From assembly GCF_900217235.1 (NCBI RefSeq), contig NZ_LT907975.1:1835001-1899000 (forward strand): a DNA stretch of 64,000 bases. The letters run 5' to 3'. The notes below the pieces were generated by a model. It ran no database searches. It was not told the DNA's origin and saw only the letters and a list, made by a program, of their open reading frames with translations. This DNA comes from Pseudodesulfovibrio profundus (GTDB lineage: Bacteria; Desulfobacterota; Desulfovibrionia; Desulfovibrionales; Desulfovibrionaceae). Positions 52,769 to 62,611 of this stretch are shown in pieces; position 1 is the first letter of the stretch, and each line of letters opens with the position of its first letter. A program made the translations under genes and the position numbers.

Positions 52769-54112
52769 TCAAAAACCAAATTCTTCCGTAACTATCTGTG
52801 AGGGCGGAACCCCCATTTCACTCAGGGTGCGCTGAACACTTTCCATAAACGGTTGTGGTCCGCACACGAAAAAAAGAGAGTCGGACAAAGGGACCTCGGC
52901 CAGGACACGGTCAAGCAGATCGTGATTGACCCTGCCCGTATATTCGTTATCCACACTCGTGGCATCCCGGCTGAAGACATGTGTCACATCAAGCTGGTGC
53001 AAGCGAAGGGCATGCTCCTTCAACTCCTCACGGGCAAAGGCATCCTCCACTGTCCGGTTACTCCACACCAGGTGCAATGGAGGTGAAAGTTCATCCATAT
53101 TCTCGATCATCGACAGCATGGGGGTAATCCCGACACCGCCTGCAATGCACACATAACCAGCTTCGCAACCATATGCTTCAGGACTGAACATACCATAGGG
53201 ACCACTGACCTGGACGGTATCCCCAACCCGGAGTTGACCGACACGATTCGTCCAGTCGCCGCAACAGCGTATGACAAACCGGAGAGTATCGGCCCCCGGT
53301 GAAGACGAAATGGTGAACGGATGCGGCTCCGACGGTATTGGGCCGTCAGTCACATTGATGTACGCAAATTGTCCAGGTGCATGGCGGATTGGATTGCCCA
53401 ACGGACGCAACCGAAGCTCACGAGCGGCAGGTCCGACCCGTGTCAGCGAAACAACCTCATGCTTCTCCCCATCCATGAATGGCCGAAACAATATCCACCC
53501 CCAGCACACGACGACCACGATCCCAACGCAAACCAAAAACACAAGTGGCACGCCGGAGTGATAACTGTCGGTGACATAGTAGACATGGACCAGCGAAGTC
53601 ACCACCAGAACAATGGCCCCGGCCTGATGCATCCACTTCCAGTAGTGGTAGGGAATTCTTGAGAAGGAGCGCCCATATGCGATGGCTGCATATATTGACA
53701 GCGATATGAGCAAGCCGCCCCCGAGAATTTCGGGCCAGTACTCCCACTTCACGGGGATTGTGGCCACATCATCGATGGAAAAAACCAACAGCGGATGCAT
53801 GACGGCCAACGCAACGATGGTGATGCCGACCATCCGATGGATTCGCACCATGCGGTCATACCCCACCAGCCGCTCAATCATGGTGAAACGGGCTATGAAA
53901 AGTATCTGGAGGCCCATCAATACGATCGCTGCAACCCCCGCAGACTTTCCCAGTGTCAGAATATCCCTGTCGATTCCGAACTTGTAGAGCATAGAGGATG
54001 ACGGATATTCCCAAGGAAGCCATGCTCCGAAAGAAACAGCAACCACAGCTACCAAAAGAAGCAGCATACGGCCCTGCAATCTTCTACGTGAGGACAACAT
54101 CATGATATACAT
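52769..54112 (-). CDS. Ferric-reductase-like transmembrane flavocytochrome
   Basis: 447 residues. Six membrane segments (about 15-220) bear paired histidines for heme b (IHRMVGITIVALAVMHPLL, WKWMHQAGAIVLVVTSLVHVYY). A cytoplasmic FAD/NAD domain follows: APGQFAYINVTDG, HPFTISSSPG, CIAGGVGITPMLSMI and the C-terminal FVCGPQPFMESV. It belongs to the NOX/ferric-reductase superfamily. It overlaps the preceding membrane-protein gene by 13 bases. The start may be this ATG or ATGs three or four codons later. Likely electron transfer from NAD(P)H across the membrane. Confidence 0.88.
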   Translation of the reverse strand: MYIMMLSSRRRLQGRMLLLLVAVVAVSFGAWLPWEYPSSSMLYKFGIDRDILTLGKSAGVAAIVLMGLQILFIARFTMIERLVGYDRMVRIHRMVGITIVALAVMHPLLVFSIDDVATIPVKWEYWPEILGGGLLISLSIYAAIAYGRSFSRIPYHYWKWMHQAGAIVLVVTSLVHVYYVTDSYHSGVPLVFLVCVGIVVVVCWGWILFRPFMDGEKHEVVSLTRVGPAARELRLRPLGNPIRHAPGQFAYINVTDGPIPSEPHPFTISSSPGADTLRFVIRCCGDWTNRVGQLRVGDTVQVSGPYGMFSPEAYGCEAGYVCIAGGVGITPMLSMIENMDELSPPLHLVWSNRTVEDAFAREELKEHALRLHQLDVTHVFSRDATSVDNEYTGRVNHDLLDRVLAEVPLSDSLFFVCGPQPFMESVQRTLSEMGVPPSQIVTEEFGF

Positions 54113-54489
54113 CGCCTCTCATACGGGGGAAAAGGCCTGTTACGCACGACCTTGAAGCCGACCACTAGGCGCACGGCCACCAGAGCGACCACAGAACCGG
54201 TCCACACCAGTGTATCCATATTTTGAAGGGTGTAGAGAGACAGGGCAAGCACCTGCAGTGAGCACAATACCATTTGAAGAATCAGGGCCACGCCCGAAGT
54301 ACCGACAAAGAAAAGCAGTGGCGTCAGAACGATCAATGCAACAATGTCGGGAGGCGATATCCACCAATGGACCAAAGCGGATTCCGGTGGGTAACGAAAC
54401 AGTGTGATGCACAGGGAAACAGCACACAGCAACGCGTGTAGTGTCACCAGAGCCGTTGTGGACCAGTATGTCTTATGATCTGTCTTCAT
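54100..54489 (-). CDS. Four-TM membrane protein of unknown function
   Basis: 129 residues with four hydrophobic segments (ALVTLHALLCAVSLCITLF; IVALIVLTPLLFFVGT; ALILQMVLCSLQVLALSLY; VWTGSVVALVAVRLVVGFKV). It is first of a three-gene operon with the flavocytochrome and YceI proteins. The 300-base AT-rich region upstream (54490-54796) holds the divergent promoters and nothing else I recognise. Confidence 0.7.
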   Translation of the reverse strand: MKTDHKTYWSTTALVTLHALLCAVSLCITLFRYPPESALVHWWISPPDIVALIVLTPLLFFVGTSGVALILQMVLCSLQVLALSLYTLQNMDTLVWTGSVVALVAVRLVVGFKVVRNRPFPPYERRCIS

Positions 54490-54796
54490 GCGTACTCACA
54501 CTCCATAAAAGGATATCAGTTTTTACAATACATGATCCAACGCGAATGTCTAGAAAATGAAAACGGCAACCTTGGTCAAACTTTGCTTTTCTCCCGTGAA
54601 AAAGTGCTTCTGAAAGCTGGCTCTCCCAAGTGCACGATCATGTGCTTACCCTCCATTCTCCCCCCTCTGAATACCACTCATTCTATATTTGATACCAACA
54701 AAACAACTGATTGGATTGATCAATTAAATTGACAATCTCCGATACATTATGAAAAATGATAAATAGGATGGAATACCATAGCACCAGAGAATATAC

Positions 54797-57001
54797 ATGA
54801 CAGAGAGCCACACGTTACAACAGGCTTTGGAAACTGCCAGGAGGCGGATAAAGGAGCTTGAAGAAGAACTTGCCAAGCAGGAATCTTCAAATAACACCCC
54901 ACTTGAGGAGGTGGCATTTGAAAGTGCGCCGGGCGGGATGGCGATACTGTCATCGGAAGGAATTTTTCTGGCATGCAACAAGGTAGGAGCAGACATACTC
55001 GGATACACCGTCAGCGAAATGGACGGGTTGCCAATCGATAGACTCTGCATTGATGAAAAGTGCAAGACACTCCTCAAGACCTCCACCCATGTTCCCCAAA
55101 ACATCAATGACAACCGAATAAGCATGCGACGTAAGGATGGGGAACGAATATGGGTCGATATGGACATCACGCCTGTCGAGTACGGAAGCAAGCAGGCAGT
55201 TCTCCTCTCATTCATTGACATAACCCCCCTCAAGGAACTGCAATCCGAGTTGAACTCCGTCTATTCCGATGTGGAACAACTCATCAAAGAACGAACCGCA
55301 GACCTTGAGAATGCCAATTACAATCTTGGCGCCCTCAACCACAAGCTCATCAAGCGCGATGTGGAACACCAGACAGCCCGCAAGTCCCTGCAGGAAAGCG
55401 AGCAACAGTTCCGATCAATTTTCGAGAACAATCACGCGGTGATGCTCATCATCGACCCCGATAGCGGAGCCATTCTCGACGCCAACCCTGCCGCAGTCGA
55501 ATTCTATGGATATTCATTGCGCGAAATCAAGACGCTCAACATAGCCCACATCAACACCCTTGATGACGAAGAGATTCTGCAGGAAGTAAAGAACGCCGAG
55601 CAGGAAAAGCGCAATCACTTCTTTTTCAAGCATCGACTTGCCAATGGGGACATTCGTGATGTGGAGGTATTCAGCGGCCCCATCACTTCCATTTCGGGAC
55701 GCATACTCTACTCCATTGTTCATGACATCACGGAGCGACGCGAGGCCGAAGAAAAGCTCGAACAGTACCGACGCATCATCGCCACGGCCACCGATCTCTA
55801 CTCTCTCGTGGATCGTGACTACCGGTGCACCATGGTCAATGATTCATATCTGTCCACATTCAAGCTCAAGAAGAGCGATGTGATCGGAAAGCCGTTGCAG
55901 CAACTGATGGGACAACCCATTTTCGACCAACACATCAAGCCATACCTGGAACGTGCTTTCAAGGGGGAAGCCTGCAATACGGAACACAGGGTGCAGTTGT
56001 CCGGCGAAGATCGTTTCTTTACGGTCACATACAACCCCGTACCCCGGGCAGACGGCACTATCGATTATGTTTCGATAGTCTCCAGAGACATTACGGAGCT
56101 CAAGGAGCAGGAGCAGAATCTTCGTACCTTCTCCGAACGACTCGCCATTGCCACCAACGCCGGGGAAATCGGCATATGGGAATTGAACATTGAAACCAAC
56201 GAAGTGTTCTGGGACGACATGATGCGTCGCCTTTATGGTCTCAAGGCGTCAGACGATACGCCCACCTATGAGGTATGGCACTCCTTCGTCCACAAGGATG
56301 ATCTGGCCAAGGCGGAGAAAGCCCTGCAAGGGGCGCTGAAGAACAATTCCCAGTTCTCCTGCGACTTTCGCATTACCAGGCCCGATGGAGAAGAACGTCA
56401 CATCAAGTCTGCAGCGCAATTGAACGATCCAAGTGAAAGACCGCGTTCCATGACCGGGGTCAACTGGGATATTACGAAGACACGCAAGTTGCAGGAAGAG
56501 TTGCAACGCCTGGCCACCACCGATTCCCTGACCTGTGCTCACAACCGACGAAGCTTCATGGAAAGAGCACATTCGGAAGTGGCGCGCAGTCACCGGCACG
56601 GCATTCCCCTCGCCTTGCTCACACTCGACATAGACCACTTCAAGCGGGTGAACGACACGTACGGTCACCCTGCCGGAGAGGAGGTGCTCAAGTCGCTGGT
56701 TAACGTTTGTCAGGAAACACTGCGATTCACCGATGTCTTCGCACGTATGGGCGGTGAAGAATTCGCAGCCATCCTCCCGGAAACCCAGATTCCGGAAGCA
56801 ATCGTCACGGCGGAGCGCGTACGAAAGGCCGTAGCCAGCACCCCAGTGAATACCGATGCAGGTATCATCGACTATACCGTCAGCATAGGCATATCCACCT
56901 TGCGCGACGATGACGACTCTCTCGACGATCTCATGCGACGAGCAGACAAGGCCCTGTACAAGGCCAAGGAAAATGGGCGCAATCGAGTCGAAACCGAGTG
57001 A
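54797..57001 (+). CDS. PAS-containing diguanylate cyclase
   Basis: 734 residues, no membrane segment. An N-terminal coiled coil (1-30) is followed by about four PAS domains (near 35-150, 205-310, 325-435, 450-560). The C-terminal GGDEF domain has the active site RMGGEEFAAILPE at about 650, and an inhibitory RxxD site (RFTD) five residues before it. It would make cyclic di-GMP in response to a soluble signal. The ribosome binding site is weak. A possible GEMM-like aptamer elsewhere in the window would be a fitting output, though unlinked here. Confidence 0.93.
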   Translation: MTESHTLQQALETARRRIKELEEELAKQESSNNTPLEEVAFESAPGGMAILSSEGIFLACNKVGADILGYTVSEMDGLPIDRLCIDEKCKTLLKTSTHVPQNINDNRISMRRKDGERIWVDMDITPVEYGSKQAVLLSFIDITPLKELQSELNSVYSDVEQLIKERTADLENANYNLGALNHKLIKRDVEHQTARKSLQESEQQFRSIFENNHAVMLIIDPDSGAILDANPAAVEFYGYSLREIKTLNIAHINTLDDEEILQEVKNAEQEKRNHFFFKHRLANGDIRDVEVFSGPITSISGRILYSIVHDITERREAEEKLEQYRRIIATATDLYSLVDRDYRCTMVNDSYLSTFKLKKSDVIGKPLQQLMGQPIFDQHIKPYLERAFKGEACNTEHRVQLSGEDRFFTVTYNPVPRADGTIDYVSIVSRDITELKEQEQNLRTFSERLAIATNAGEIGIWELNIETNEVFWDDMMRRLYGLKASDDTPTYEVWHSFVHKDDLAKAEKALQGALKNNSQFSCDFRITRPDGEERHIKSAAQLNDPSERPRSMTGVNWDITKTRKLQEELQRLATTDSLTCAHNRRSFMERAHSEVARSHRHGIPLALLTLDIDHFKRVNDTYGHPAGEEVLKSLVNVCQETLRFTDVFARMGGEEFAAILPETQIPEAIVTAERVRKAVASTPVNTDAGIIDYTVSIGISTLRDDDDSLDDLMRRADKALYKAKENGRNRVETE

Positions 57002-57078
57002 CCCCTTGACGCAATTCGTCCCTCACCATAGTATTGAAACTTGAATCAAACCATTGTTTTCAAGCAAGTGAGGAGTAT

Positions 57079-58764
57079 ATGAGCCCCCTTTTCAGCAAGT
57101 CCAATGACGACTGGTTTCTCCCGGAAGACGTTCGCAAGCAGTTGCTCAAGACCTTTGACAGCCTCAAGAACACCGTCGTGCTCGAAACATTCGCCCAACC
57201 CGGCGAAAATGACGAGTTCGCCGAATACATGAACAAATTCTGCCGTGATCTGGCAAAACTCACCGACAAGATAGTTGTCAGGGAACACGAGATTCCGTCG
57301 GCTCGCGCCGAAGAGTTGGGCGTGACCGCATCTCCGACCCTCTGCATCAATCCGGACGACTACTATATTCGTTTTCTCGGCGCCCCGGTGGGGGAAGAAG
57401 GCAAGGCGTTCATCACCGCCATTGTCCTTGTGTCGCTCGGTATGCATGGGTTGTCCGACGTTTCCGGGCCGTTGCTTGAACAACTGAACGAAGAGCGGAT
57501 GGTGCAGGTTTTCGTCAGCCCGACCTGCCCGTACTGCCCCGGTCAATCCATGAGCGCCATCAAGGGCGCCATTGCCAAGCCGGGACTGATCAAGGCCGAG
57601 ATCGTGGAAATGAACGAAAACCCGGAACTGACCAAGCGGTACAATGTCGGGTCGGTTCCGCATACCATCATCAATGACGGCGCACACAGCGCGTTGGGGC
57701 TGATGCCCGAGGAGCGTTTCATTGTCGAAATGATCTATCTCAAGGATGCAGAGGAATTGCTCGCTGAAGGCGCGCTGCCCGGCATGGACGGCAAACATAT
57801 CCCATCCCAGTACGGGAACATTGAACCGGGTGAAGTGGATCTCGTGATCATCGGAGCCGGCCCCGCCGGACTGACGGCCGGGATATACGCCATCCGAGCG
57901 GGATTGACGGCCGTGGTTCTTGAGAAGAACATTGTCGGCGGTCAGGTGGCGTTGACCCCCGTGGTCGAAAACTATCCCGGATTTGCCAATGTCCCCGGCA
58001 AGCAGCTCATGGATATCATGAGCGAGCACGCCCGCGAGTACACCCCTGTTCATGAAGGCGAAGGTGTTGAGTCCATCCAAATGGGCGACCCGGAAAAGGA
58101 TGAGCCCATGATCATCACCACCAATCGCGGCCAATACACCACCAAGGGAATCATCCTTTCCACCGGTGCCGTGTACCGCCAGCTTGGTGCCCCGGGCGAA
58201 ACCCGCTACTTCGGGCGCGGCATCAACTACTGCGCCTCCTGCGACGGCTATCTGTACAAGGGCAAGAAGGTCGCCATCATCGGCGGCGGTAATACCGCAC
58301 TGACCGATGCCCTCCACCTGAAGAACCTTGGTGTGGATGTCACCATCATCCACCGCCGGGATACGTTCCGCGCCCAGCAATCATTGCAGGATTCCATCGA
58401 ACACGAAGGGATTCCCGTTCTCTGGAATACCGTCGTCGAAGAAATTCAGGGCGACGAGATGCGCGTGAACAATCTGCAACTTCGCAATATCAAAGACGGC
58501 ACCATGACCAACCTATCCGTAGACGGCGCATTCATCGCCATCGGGCAGGTACCCACCACGGACCTGGCAAAGGAAATGGGTGTGACCATCAAGGAAGACG
58601 GATATGTGGAGGTGGACACAACCATGCGCACCAATATCCCGAGAGTCTATGCTGCCGGTGACATCACCGGCGGGCTGCAACAAATTGTCACAGCCATTGG
58701 TGAAGGGTCCATCGCGGCCATGAGCGCCTTTGAAGACCTGAGCCACCCCTACTGGAAAAAATAG
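57079..58764 (+). CDS. AhpF-like thioredoxin-domain/thioredoxin-reductase fusion
   Basis: 561 residues. Two tandem thioredoxin-like folds occupy 1-240, the second with CPYC (150-153) and cis-Pro in GSVPHTI. A TrxR-like flavoprotein module (250-561) follows: VIIGAGPAGLTAGIYA, the redox disulfide CASCDG (385-388), AIIGGGNTALTDALHL and AAGDITGGLQQIVTAIGEG. This is the AhpF plan, but no ahpC is adjacent. It could serve the selenocysteine peroxiredoxin at the window start or another thiol protein. Start 57079 has GTGAGGAG just upstream. Confidence 0.9.
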   Translation: MSPLFSKSNDDWFLPEDVRKQLLKTFDSLKNTVVLETFAQPGENDEFAEYMNKFCRDLAKLTDKIVVREHEIPSARAEELGVTASPTLCINPDDYYIRFLGAPVGEEGKAFITAIVLVSLGMHGLSDVSGPLLEQLNEERMVQVFVSPTCPYCPGQSMSAIKGAIAKPGLIKAEIVEMNENPELTKRYNVGSVPHTIINDGAHSALGLMPEERFIVEMIYLKDAEELLAEGALPGMDGKHIPSQYGNIEPGEVDLVIIGAGPAGLTAGIYAIRAGLTAVVLEKNIVGGQVALTPVVENYPGFANVPGKQLMDIMSEHAREYTPVHEGEGVESIQMGDPEKDEPMIITTNRGQYTTKGIILSTGAVYRQLGAPGETRYFGRGINYCASCDGYLYKGKKVAIIGGGNTALTDALHLKNLGVDVTIIHRRDTFRAQQSLQDSIEHEGIPVLWNTVVEEIQGDEMRVNNLQLRNIKDGTMTNLSVDGAFIAIGQVPTTDLAKEMGVTIKEDGYVEVDTTMRTNIPRVYAAGDITGGLQQIVTAIGEGSIAAMSAFEDLSHPYWKK

Positions 58765-58785
58765 TCACTGAATCCGATACGCATC

Positions 58786-58821
58786 ACGGCCCGTCGATCA
58801 TCTGATCGGCGGGCCGTTTTT
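58786..58821 (+). terminator. Terminator after the AhpF-like gene
   Basis: ACGGCCCGTCGATC / GATCGGCGGGCCGT stem followed by T5. Confidence 0.9.
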
Positions 58822-58932
58822 GGTAGCGGAGCACTGGATGACATTGGTCAGATTCAATTATCGGACAACTCGATTGCAGTCACAACGCCCGCTTTCAATC
58901 GAGATATTTTTCGTAAAGTTTGAAAACAGAAG

Positions 58933-59023
58933 GGGAAACCGCCTTCGGCGGAACTGTCGGGTGATTTCGCCTCCGGCGGCCAAAGGGTGTAACCCTTTGG
59001 AATCCCACTCCCGTCTTCGACGA
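58933..59023. repeat. Mosaic intergenic repeat, copy D (short)
   Basis: Carries the CCGCCTTCGGCGG, GTCGGGTGATTTCGCCTCC and CCAAAGGG...CCCTTTGG modules of copies A-C, but lacks the central CTCC/GGAG block. Confidence 0.7.
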
Positions 59024-59201
59024 AATCTATCTATTAATTTGGACATCTGTTGAGCTATCAGCCTAAAAGCTATGAATACCTAAGACTAGTATGGATCAGG
59101 GCTTCGCATATATTTACCAATATCTGCTGAAAACCTTGGACTTCGACGGTCATTCCACTTCGCTGACAGCCACCAAAAAACCTCTGAAATACAATACTCT
59201 C

Positions 59202-59231
59202 TTGACACTGCCGTGATCAGCTTGCTACCAG
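59202..59231 (+). promoter_or_regulatory. Promoter for the TetR/TRAP region
   Basis: TTGACA, 18-base spacer, TACCAG. The predicted start (about 59238) lies just before three operator-like palindromes. Confidence 0.5.
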
Positions 59232-59245
59232 AAAAACACGAAAAG

Positions 59246-59294
59246 TGACTAGCGGTCATTTTTTGACCTTTGGTCACAAAGCGACCAGCAGTCA
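59246..59294. promoter_or_regulatory. Three operator-like palindromes with exact 18-bp period
   Basis: TGACTAGCGGTCA (59246), TGACCTTTGGTCA (59264, perfect) and CGACCAGCAGTCA (59282). Each is 13 bp, starts are 18 bp apart, and consensus is TGACC-N3-GGTCA. They lie between the predicted transcription start and the TetR ATG, ideal for autorepression. Confidence 0.75.
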
Positions 59295-59330
59295 CCAGCG
59301 CTGACAAACCAGCAGGACAAAGACGACAAC

Positions 59331-59921
59331 ATGGCAAAAAAACAACAGGAAAAATCCCTTCAAACCATGAACGAGCTCATGGCTTCGGCCTTTGAGTTGT
59401 TCGGCACCAATGGTTTTGCGCAAACATCCGTGGCAGAGATCACCGATCATGCAGGGTATGCCAAGGGCAGCTTCTACCGACACTGGAACAGCAAGGACGA
59501 ACTCTTCCTGTCCATTGTCGAGCAGAAGTTCAAACGGTACCGCGCATCCCGGCACAAACGGGTGCGGAATGCCGAAAACCTTGAAGACGCCATGAACGTC
59601 ATATGGGATTTCCTGAAAACCATTGTCGATGATCGCAACTGGTCTTCCATTTTTCTTGAATTCACCATCTACTCCGCAACCAACGAAAACCTGCGGAAGC
59701 TGATGAACCAGTCCGTGTACCGTCTTTCCAATGAAATCTTCGCGGAACTCGTTCGCGACCATGTAGAAACCGACTTCCCGCCCGAAAAGCTCGGTGCGCT
59801 GAATACCGCCCTGTTCGAGGGGTACCTCATTCAGCACACACTGGGGACCGAGGTTATCACCTTCGAGGATGTTCGCCAGAACGCCATCCAGATGGCCCTG
59901 CGAAACGGCACTAAGCAATGA
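59331..59921 (+). CDS. TetR-family regulator
   Basis: 196 residues. The N-terminal helix-turn-helix is typical: ELFGTNGFAQTSVAEITDHA then YAKGSFYRHWNSKDELF. The C-terminal ligand domain is helical and unassigned. It lies 42 bases before the TRAP genes on the same strand. It probably represses itself and the transporter through the three upstream palindromes, relieved by a transported ligand. Confidence 0.92.
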   Translation: MAKKQQEKSLQTMNELMASAFELFGTNGFAQTSVAEITDHAGYAKGSFYRHWNSKDELFLSIVEQKFKRYRASRHKRVRNAENLEDAMNVIWDFLKTIVDDRNWSSIFLEFTIYSATNENLRKLMNQSVYRLSNEIFAELVRDHVETDFPPEKLGALNTALFEGYLIQHTLGTEVITFEDVRQNAIQMALRNGTKQ

Positions 59922-59963
59922 ACGGCGTCATACGCCGAAACCCATAATTTCAAAGGTTGAAGA

Positions 59964-60965
59964 ATGATGAAATCCCTGAAAGTTATCTGCACAATGGCCC
60001 TCGTGACACTGGCGTTCGTTTCACACGCAGCAGCCGAGATGACACTGAGCTACTCCAACTTCTTCCCGCCCACCCATGTTCAGTCGCAACTGGCTGAAGA
60101 GTGGTGTCGCGAAGTGGAAGCCCGCACCAACGGCAAAATCAAGATCAACTACTACCCCGGCGGTACCCTGACCGATGCCAAGCAGGCTTACGACGGCACG
60201 GTCGACGGCATCACCGACATCGCCCTTTCCGCCCTGGCTTACTCCCGTGGCCGTTTCCCGGTCATGGCCGCAGTGGACCTGCCTCTTGGCTACACCACTG
60301 GCACCCAGGCTACCGCGGTTGCCAATGCCGTGTTCAACGAGTTCTCTCCTCGCGAATTGCGTGATGTCCAGCCCATGTACTTCCATGCTCACGGCCCGGG
60401 ACTGCTGTTCGATACGCCCCGTCCTGTTGCAAAACTCGAAGACATCCAGGGCCTGAAAATCCGCGCCACCGGCAACTCCGCCAAGCTCGTCAACGCACTG
60501 GGCGGCACGGCTGTTGCCCAGTCCATGCCCGCCACCTATCAGTCCCTGCAAAAAGGTGTAGTGGATGGCTCCATGCACCCCATCGAATCCAACAAGGGCT
60601 GGAAGCTGGCCGAAGTGGTCAAATTCGGCACCGAGTCCTACCCCGTGGCCTACACCACCACATTCTTCGTGGTCATGAACAAGGACAAATGGAACGAGCT
60701 GGATGCCGACACCCAGCGCATCATTACCGAGATCAACAAGGAATGGGCCGTCAAGCATGGCGAAGCCTGGGACGCAGCCGATGAAGCAGGCAAGCAGTTC
60801 TTCCTGCAAAAGGGCGGTACTTTTGTACCTCTGGCAGAAGGTGAAGCCGACCGCTGGGTCGAAGCCGCACTGCCGGTCATCAAAGAATACCAGAGCGATG
60901 TAGCCAAAAAGAAGATCGACGGACAGAAGGTCATCGACTTCATCCTCAAAGAATTGGCTCAATAG
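59964..60965 (+). CDS. TRAP transporter solute-binding protein (DctP type), first copy
   Basis: 333 residues with signal peptide (LKVICTMALVTLAFVSHAAA). DctP features: SNFFPPTHVQSQLAEEWCREVEARTNGKI, the carboxylate-Arg region GLKIRATGNSAKLVNALGG, and VVDGSMHPIESNKGWKL. It binds an organic acid in the periplasm and delivers it to DctQM. It is paralogous to the next gene, roughly half to two-thirds identical by eye. The GMHP-like position reads SMHP. Confidence 0.92.
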   Translation: MMKSLKVICTMALVTLAFVSHAAAEMTLSYSNFFPPTHVQSQLAEEWCREVEARTNGKIKINYYPGGTLTDAKQAYDGTVDGITDIALSALAYSRGRFPVMAAVDLPLGYTTGTQATAVANAVFNEFSPRELRDVQPMYFHAHGPGLLFDTPRPVAKLEDIQGLKIRATGNSAKLVNALGGTAVAQSMPATYQSLQKGVVDGSMHPIESNKGWKLAEVVKFGTESYPVAYTTTFFVVMNKDKWNELDADTQRIITEINKEWAVKHGEAWDAADEAGKQFFLQKGGTFVPLAEGEADRWVEAALPVIKEYQSDVAKKKIDGQKVIDFILKELAQ

Positions 60966-61051
60966 CCATTCACCCCGCTTGAACGGGCGGTTTCGATATA
61001 CAAGGGAGGGGCTTTCCCTCCTCGGACCTTTTGCCAACTCTGGAGAGAGAG

Positions 61052-62050
61052 ATGAGAAACCTTTTTACAACCCTGCTGGCCGCTGCCTTGCTCTGCATGG
61101 CGCTGCCTGCGACCGGCTCGGCGCAGACGCGACTGACCTACTCGACGTTTTTCCCGCCCGCAAACCATCAGGCCAAACTGGCTGCACAGTGGTGCGAGGA
61201 AGTGGAAAAACGGACCAACGGAGAAGTGGTTATCGACTTCTACCCCGGGCAAACCCTGACTAAGGCGCCCCAGTGTTATGACGGCGTTGTCGAGGGTATT
61301 TCCGACATCGGCTTTTCCGTTCTGGCCTATTCCCGCGGGCGCTTCCCGGTCATGGCAGCCGTGGACCTTCCCCTTGGATACAAGAGCGCGGCTCAGGCCA
61401 CGACTACAGCCAATGCAGTGTATGAAAAGTTCACTCCCGAAGAACTTGATGATGTGGAAGTCATGTACTTTCATGGTCATGGGCCGGGACTGCTTTTCAC
61501 CACGGAAAAGGGTGTCAGAACACTTGAGGACATGCAGGGTCTCAAGATTCGCTCCACCGGCAACTCGGCCAAACTGGTCAAAGCCCTGGGCGGCACTCCG
61601 GTGGCCAAATCCATGTCCGAGAATTACCAGTTGCTGCAAAAAGGTGTTGTTGACGGCTCCATGCACCCCATCGAGTCCAACAAGTCCTTCAAACTGGGCG
61701 AGGTTTGCAAGTTCGGAACTGACAACTTCGACGTTGCCTATACCACGGTCTTTTTCATTGTCATGAACAAGTCCAAATGGGGCGAGATTGCGCCGGAGCA
61801 TCAGGCCATCATACGCGAAATCAACAAGGAATGGGCAACCCGTCATGCTGAGGCATGGGACGCTGCCGATGTCGAAGGCCGACAATTCCTTATTGATAAG
61901 GGTGGCGAGGTAGTCCAGTTGACTCCCGAAGAATCCGCCAAGTGGGTCAAAGCGGCCCAACCGGTTCTGGACAACTACGTTGAAGAGACCAACGGCAAAG
62001 GGCTTGAGGGACGCGTCATCCTTGAGTTCACCAAGTCGACCATCAAATAA
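61052..62050 (+). CDS. TRAP transporter solute-binding protein, second copy
   Basis: 332 residues, signal peptide LFTTLLAAALLCMALPATGSA. It has the same architecture as the first copy: TFFPPANHQAKLAAQWCEEVEKRTNGEV, GLKIRSTGNSAKLVKALGG, VVDGSMHPIESNKSFKL. Start 61052 has GGAGAGAG before it. Ligand-contact stretches are largely shared with copy 1, but loops differ, so the pair may recognise related carboxylates. It sits immediately before dctQ. Confidence 0.92.
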   Translation: MRNLFTTLLAAALLCMALPATGSAQTRLTYSTFFPPANHQAKLAAQWCEEVEKRTNGEVVIDFYPGQTLTKAPQCYDGVVEGISDIGFSVLAYSRGRFPVMAAVDLPLGYKSAAQATTTANAVYEKFTPEELDDVEVMYFHGHGPGLLFTTEKGVRTLEDMQGLKIRSTGNSAKLVKALGGTPVAKSMSENYQLLQKGVVDGSMHPIESNKSFKLGEVCKFGTDNFDVAYTTVFFIVMNKSKWGEIAPEHQAIIREINKEWATRHAEAWDAADVEGRQFLIDKGGEVVQLTPEESAKWVKAAQPVLDNYVEETNGKGLEGRVILEFTKSTIK

Positions 62051-62121
62051 TCATCCGCAGTCCAAGCAGGACGGGTGATGTGCCCGTCCTGCTTTTTCAT
62101 GCACAAAGGAAGCTAAGGAAC

Positions 62122-62610
62122 ATGGAAGAAACGAGACCAACCGTTCTCAAACGCATTGAAAAGCTCATGCGCAATCTCGCCGCAGCCAGCCTGATAGGCA
62201 TGGCGCTCGTTACCGGGGCAGATGTCCTGATGCGCGGCGTGTTCAACCAGCCCATTTTCGGCAGTGAGGAAATCGTAGCGATTCTGGGCATCATCGTCGT
62301 GGGTTTTGCCCTGCCGTATGCGCACTCCCAGCGCTCGCACATCGGTGTCGAAATTCTTGTCCGACGCCTCTCGCGCAGGACCCGATCCGCTGTCGGCCTC
62401 ATCACCAATACGGCCACACTGATCCTGATTGGGATACTCACATGGCGCATGTTCCTGTATGCCGCTTCCCAGGCCGAGACCGGTGAAGTTTCCATGAACC
62501 TCGAATTGCCCGAGTACATGGTCATCTACATACTCGCTGCTGGATTCCTTGTTTACACGATCTGCCTTGCCGTGGACGTGATCAAATTTTTCAAAAAGAG
62601 CGAGGGATAG
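62122..62610 (+). CDS. dctQ: TRAP transporter small membrane subunit (DctQ)
   Basis: 162 residues with four membrane helices. The family's second-helix motif shows as LRGVFNQPIFGSEEIVAILGIIVVGFALPYAHSQRSHIGVEI, quoted in parts. Start 62122 follows AAGGA. It ends one base before dctM. Confidence 0.9.
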   Translation: MEETRPTVLKRIEKLMRNLAAASLIGMALVTGADVLMRGVFNQPIFGSEEIVAILGIIVVGFALPYAHSQRSHIGVEILVRRLSRRTRSAVGLITNTATLILIGILTWRMFLYAASQAETGEVSMNLELPEYMVIYILAAGFLVYTICLAVDVIKFFKKSEG

Positions 62611-62611
62611 C

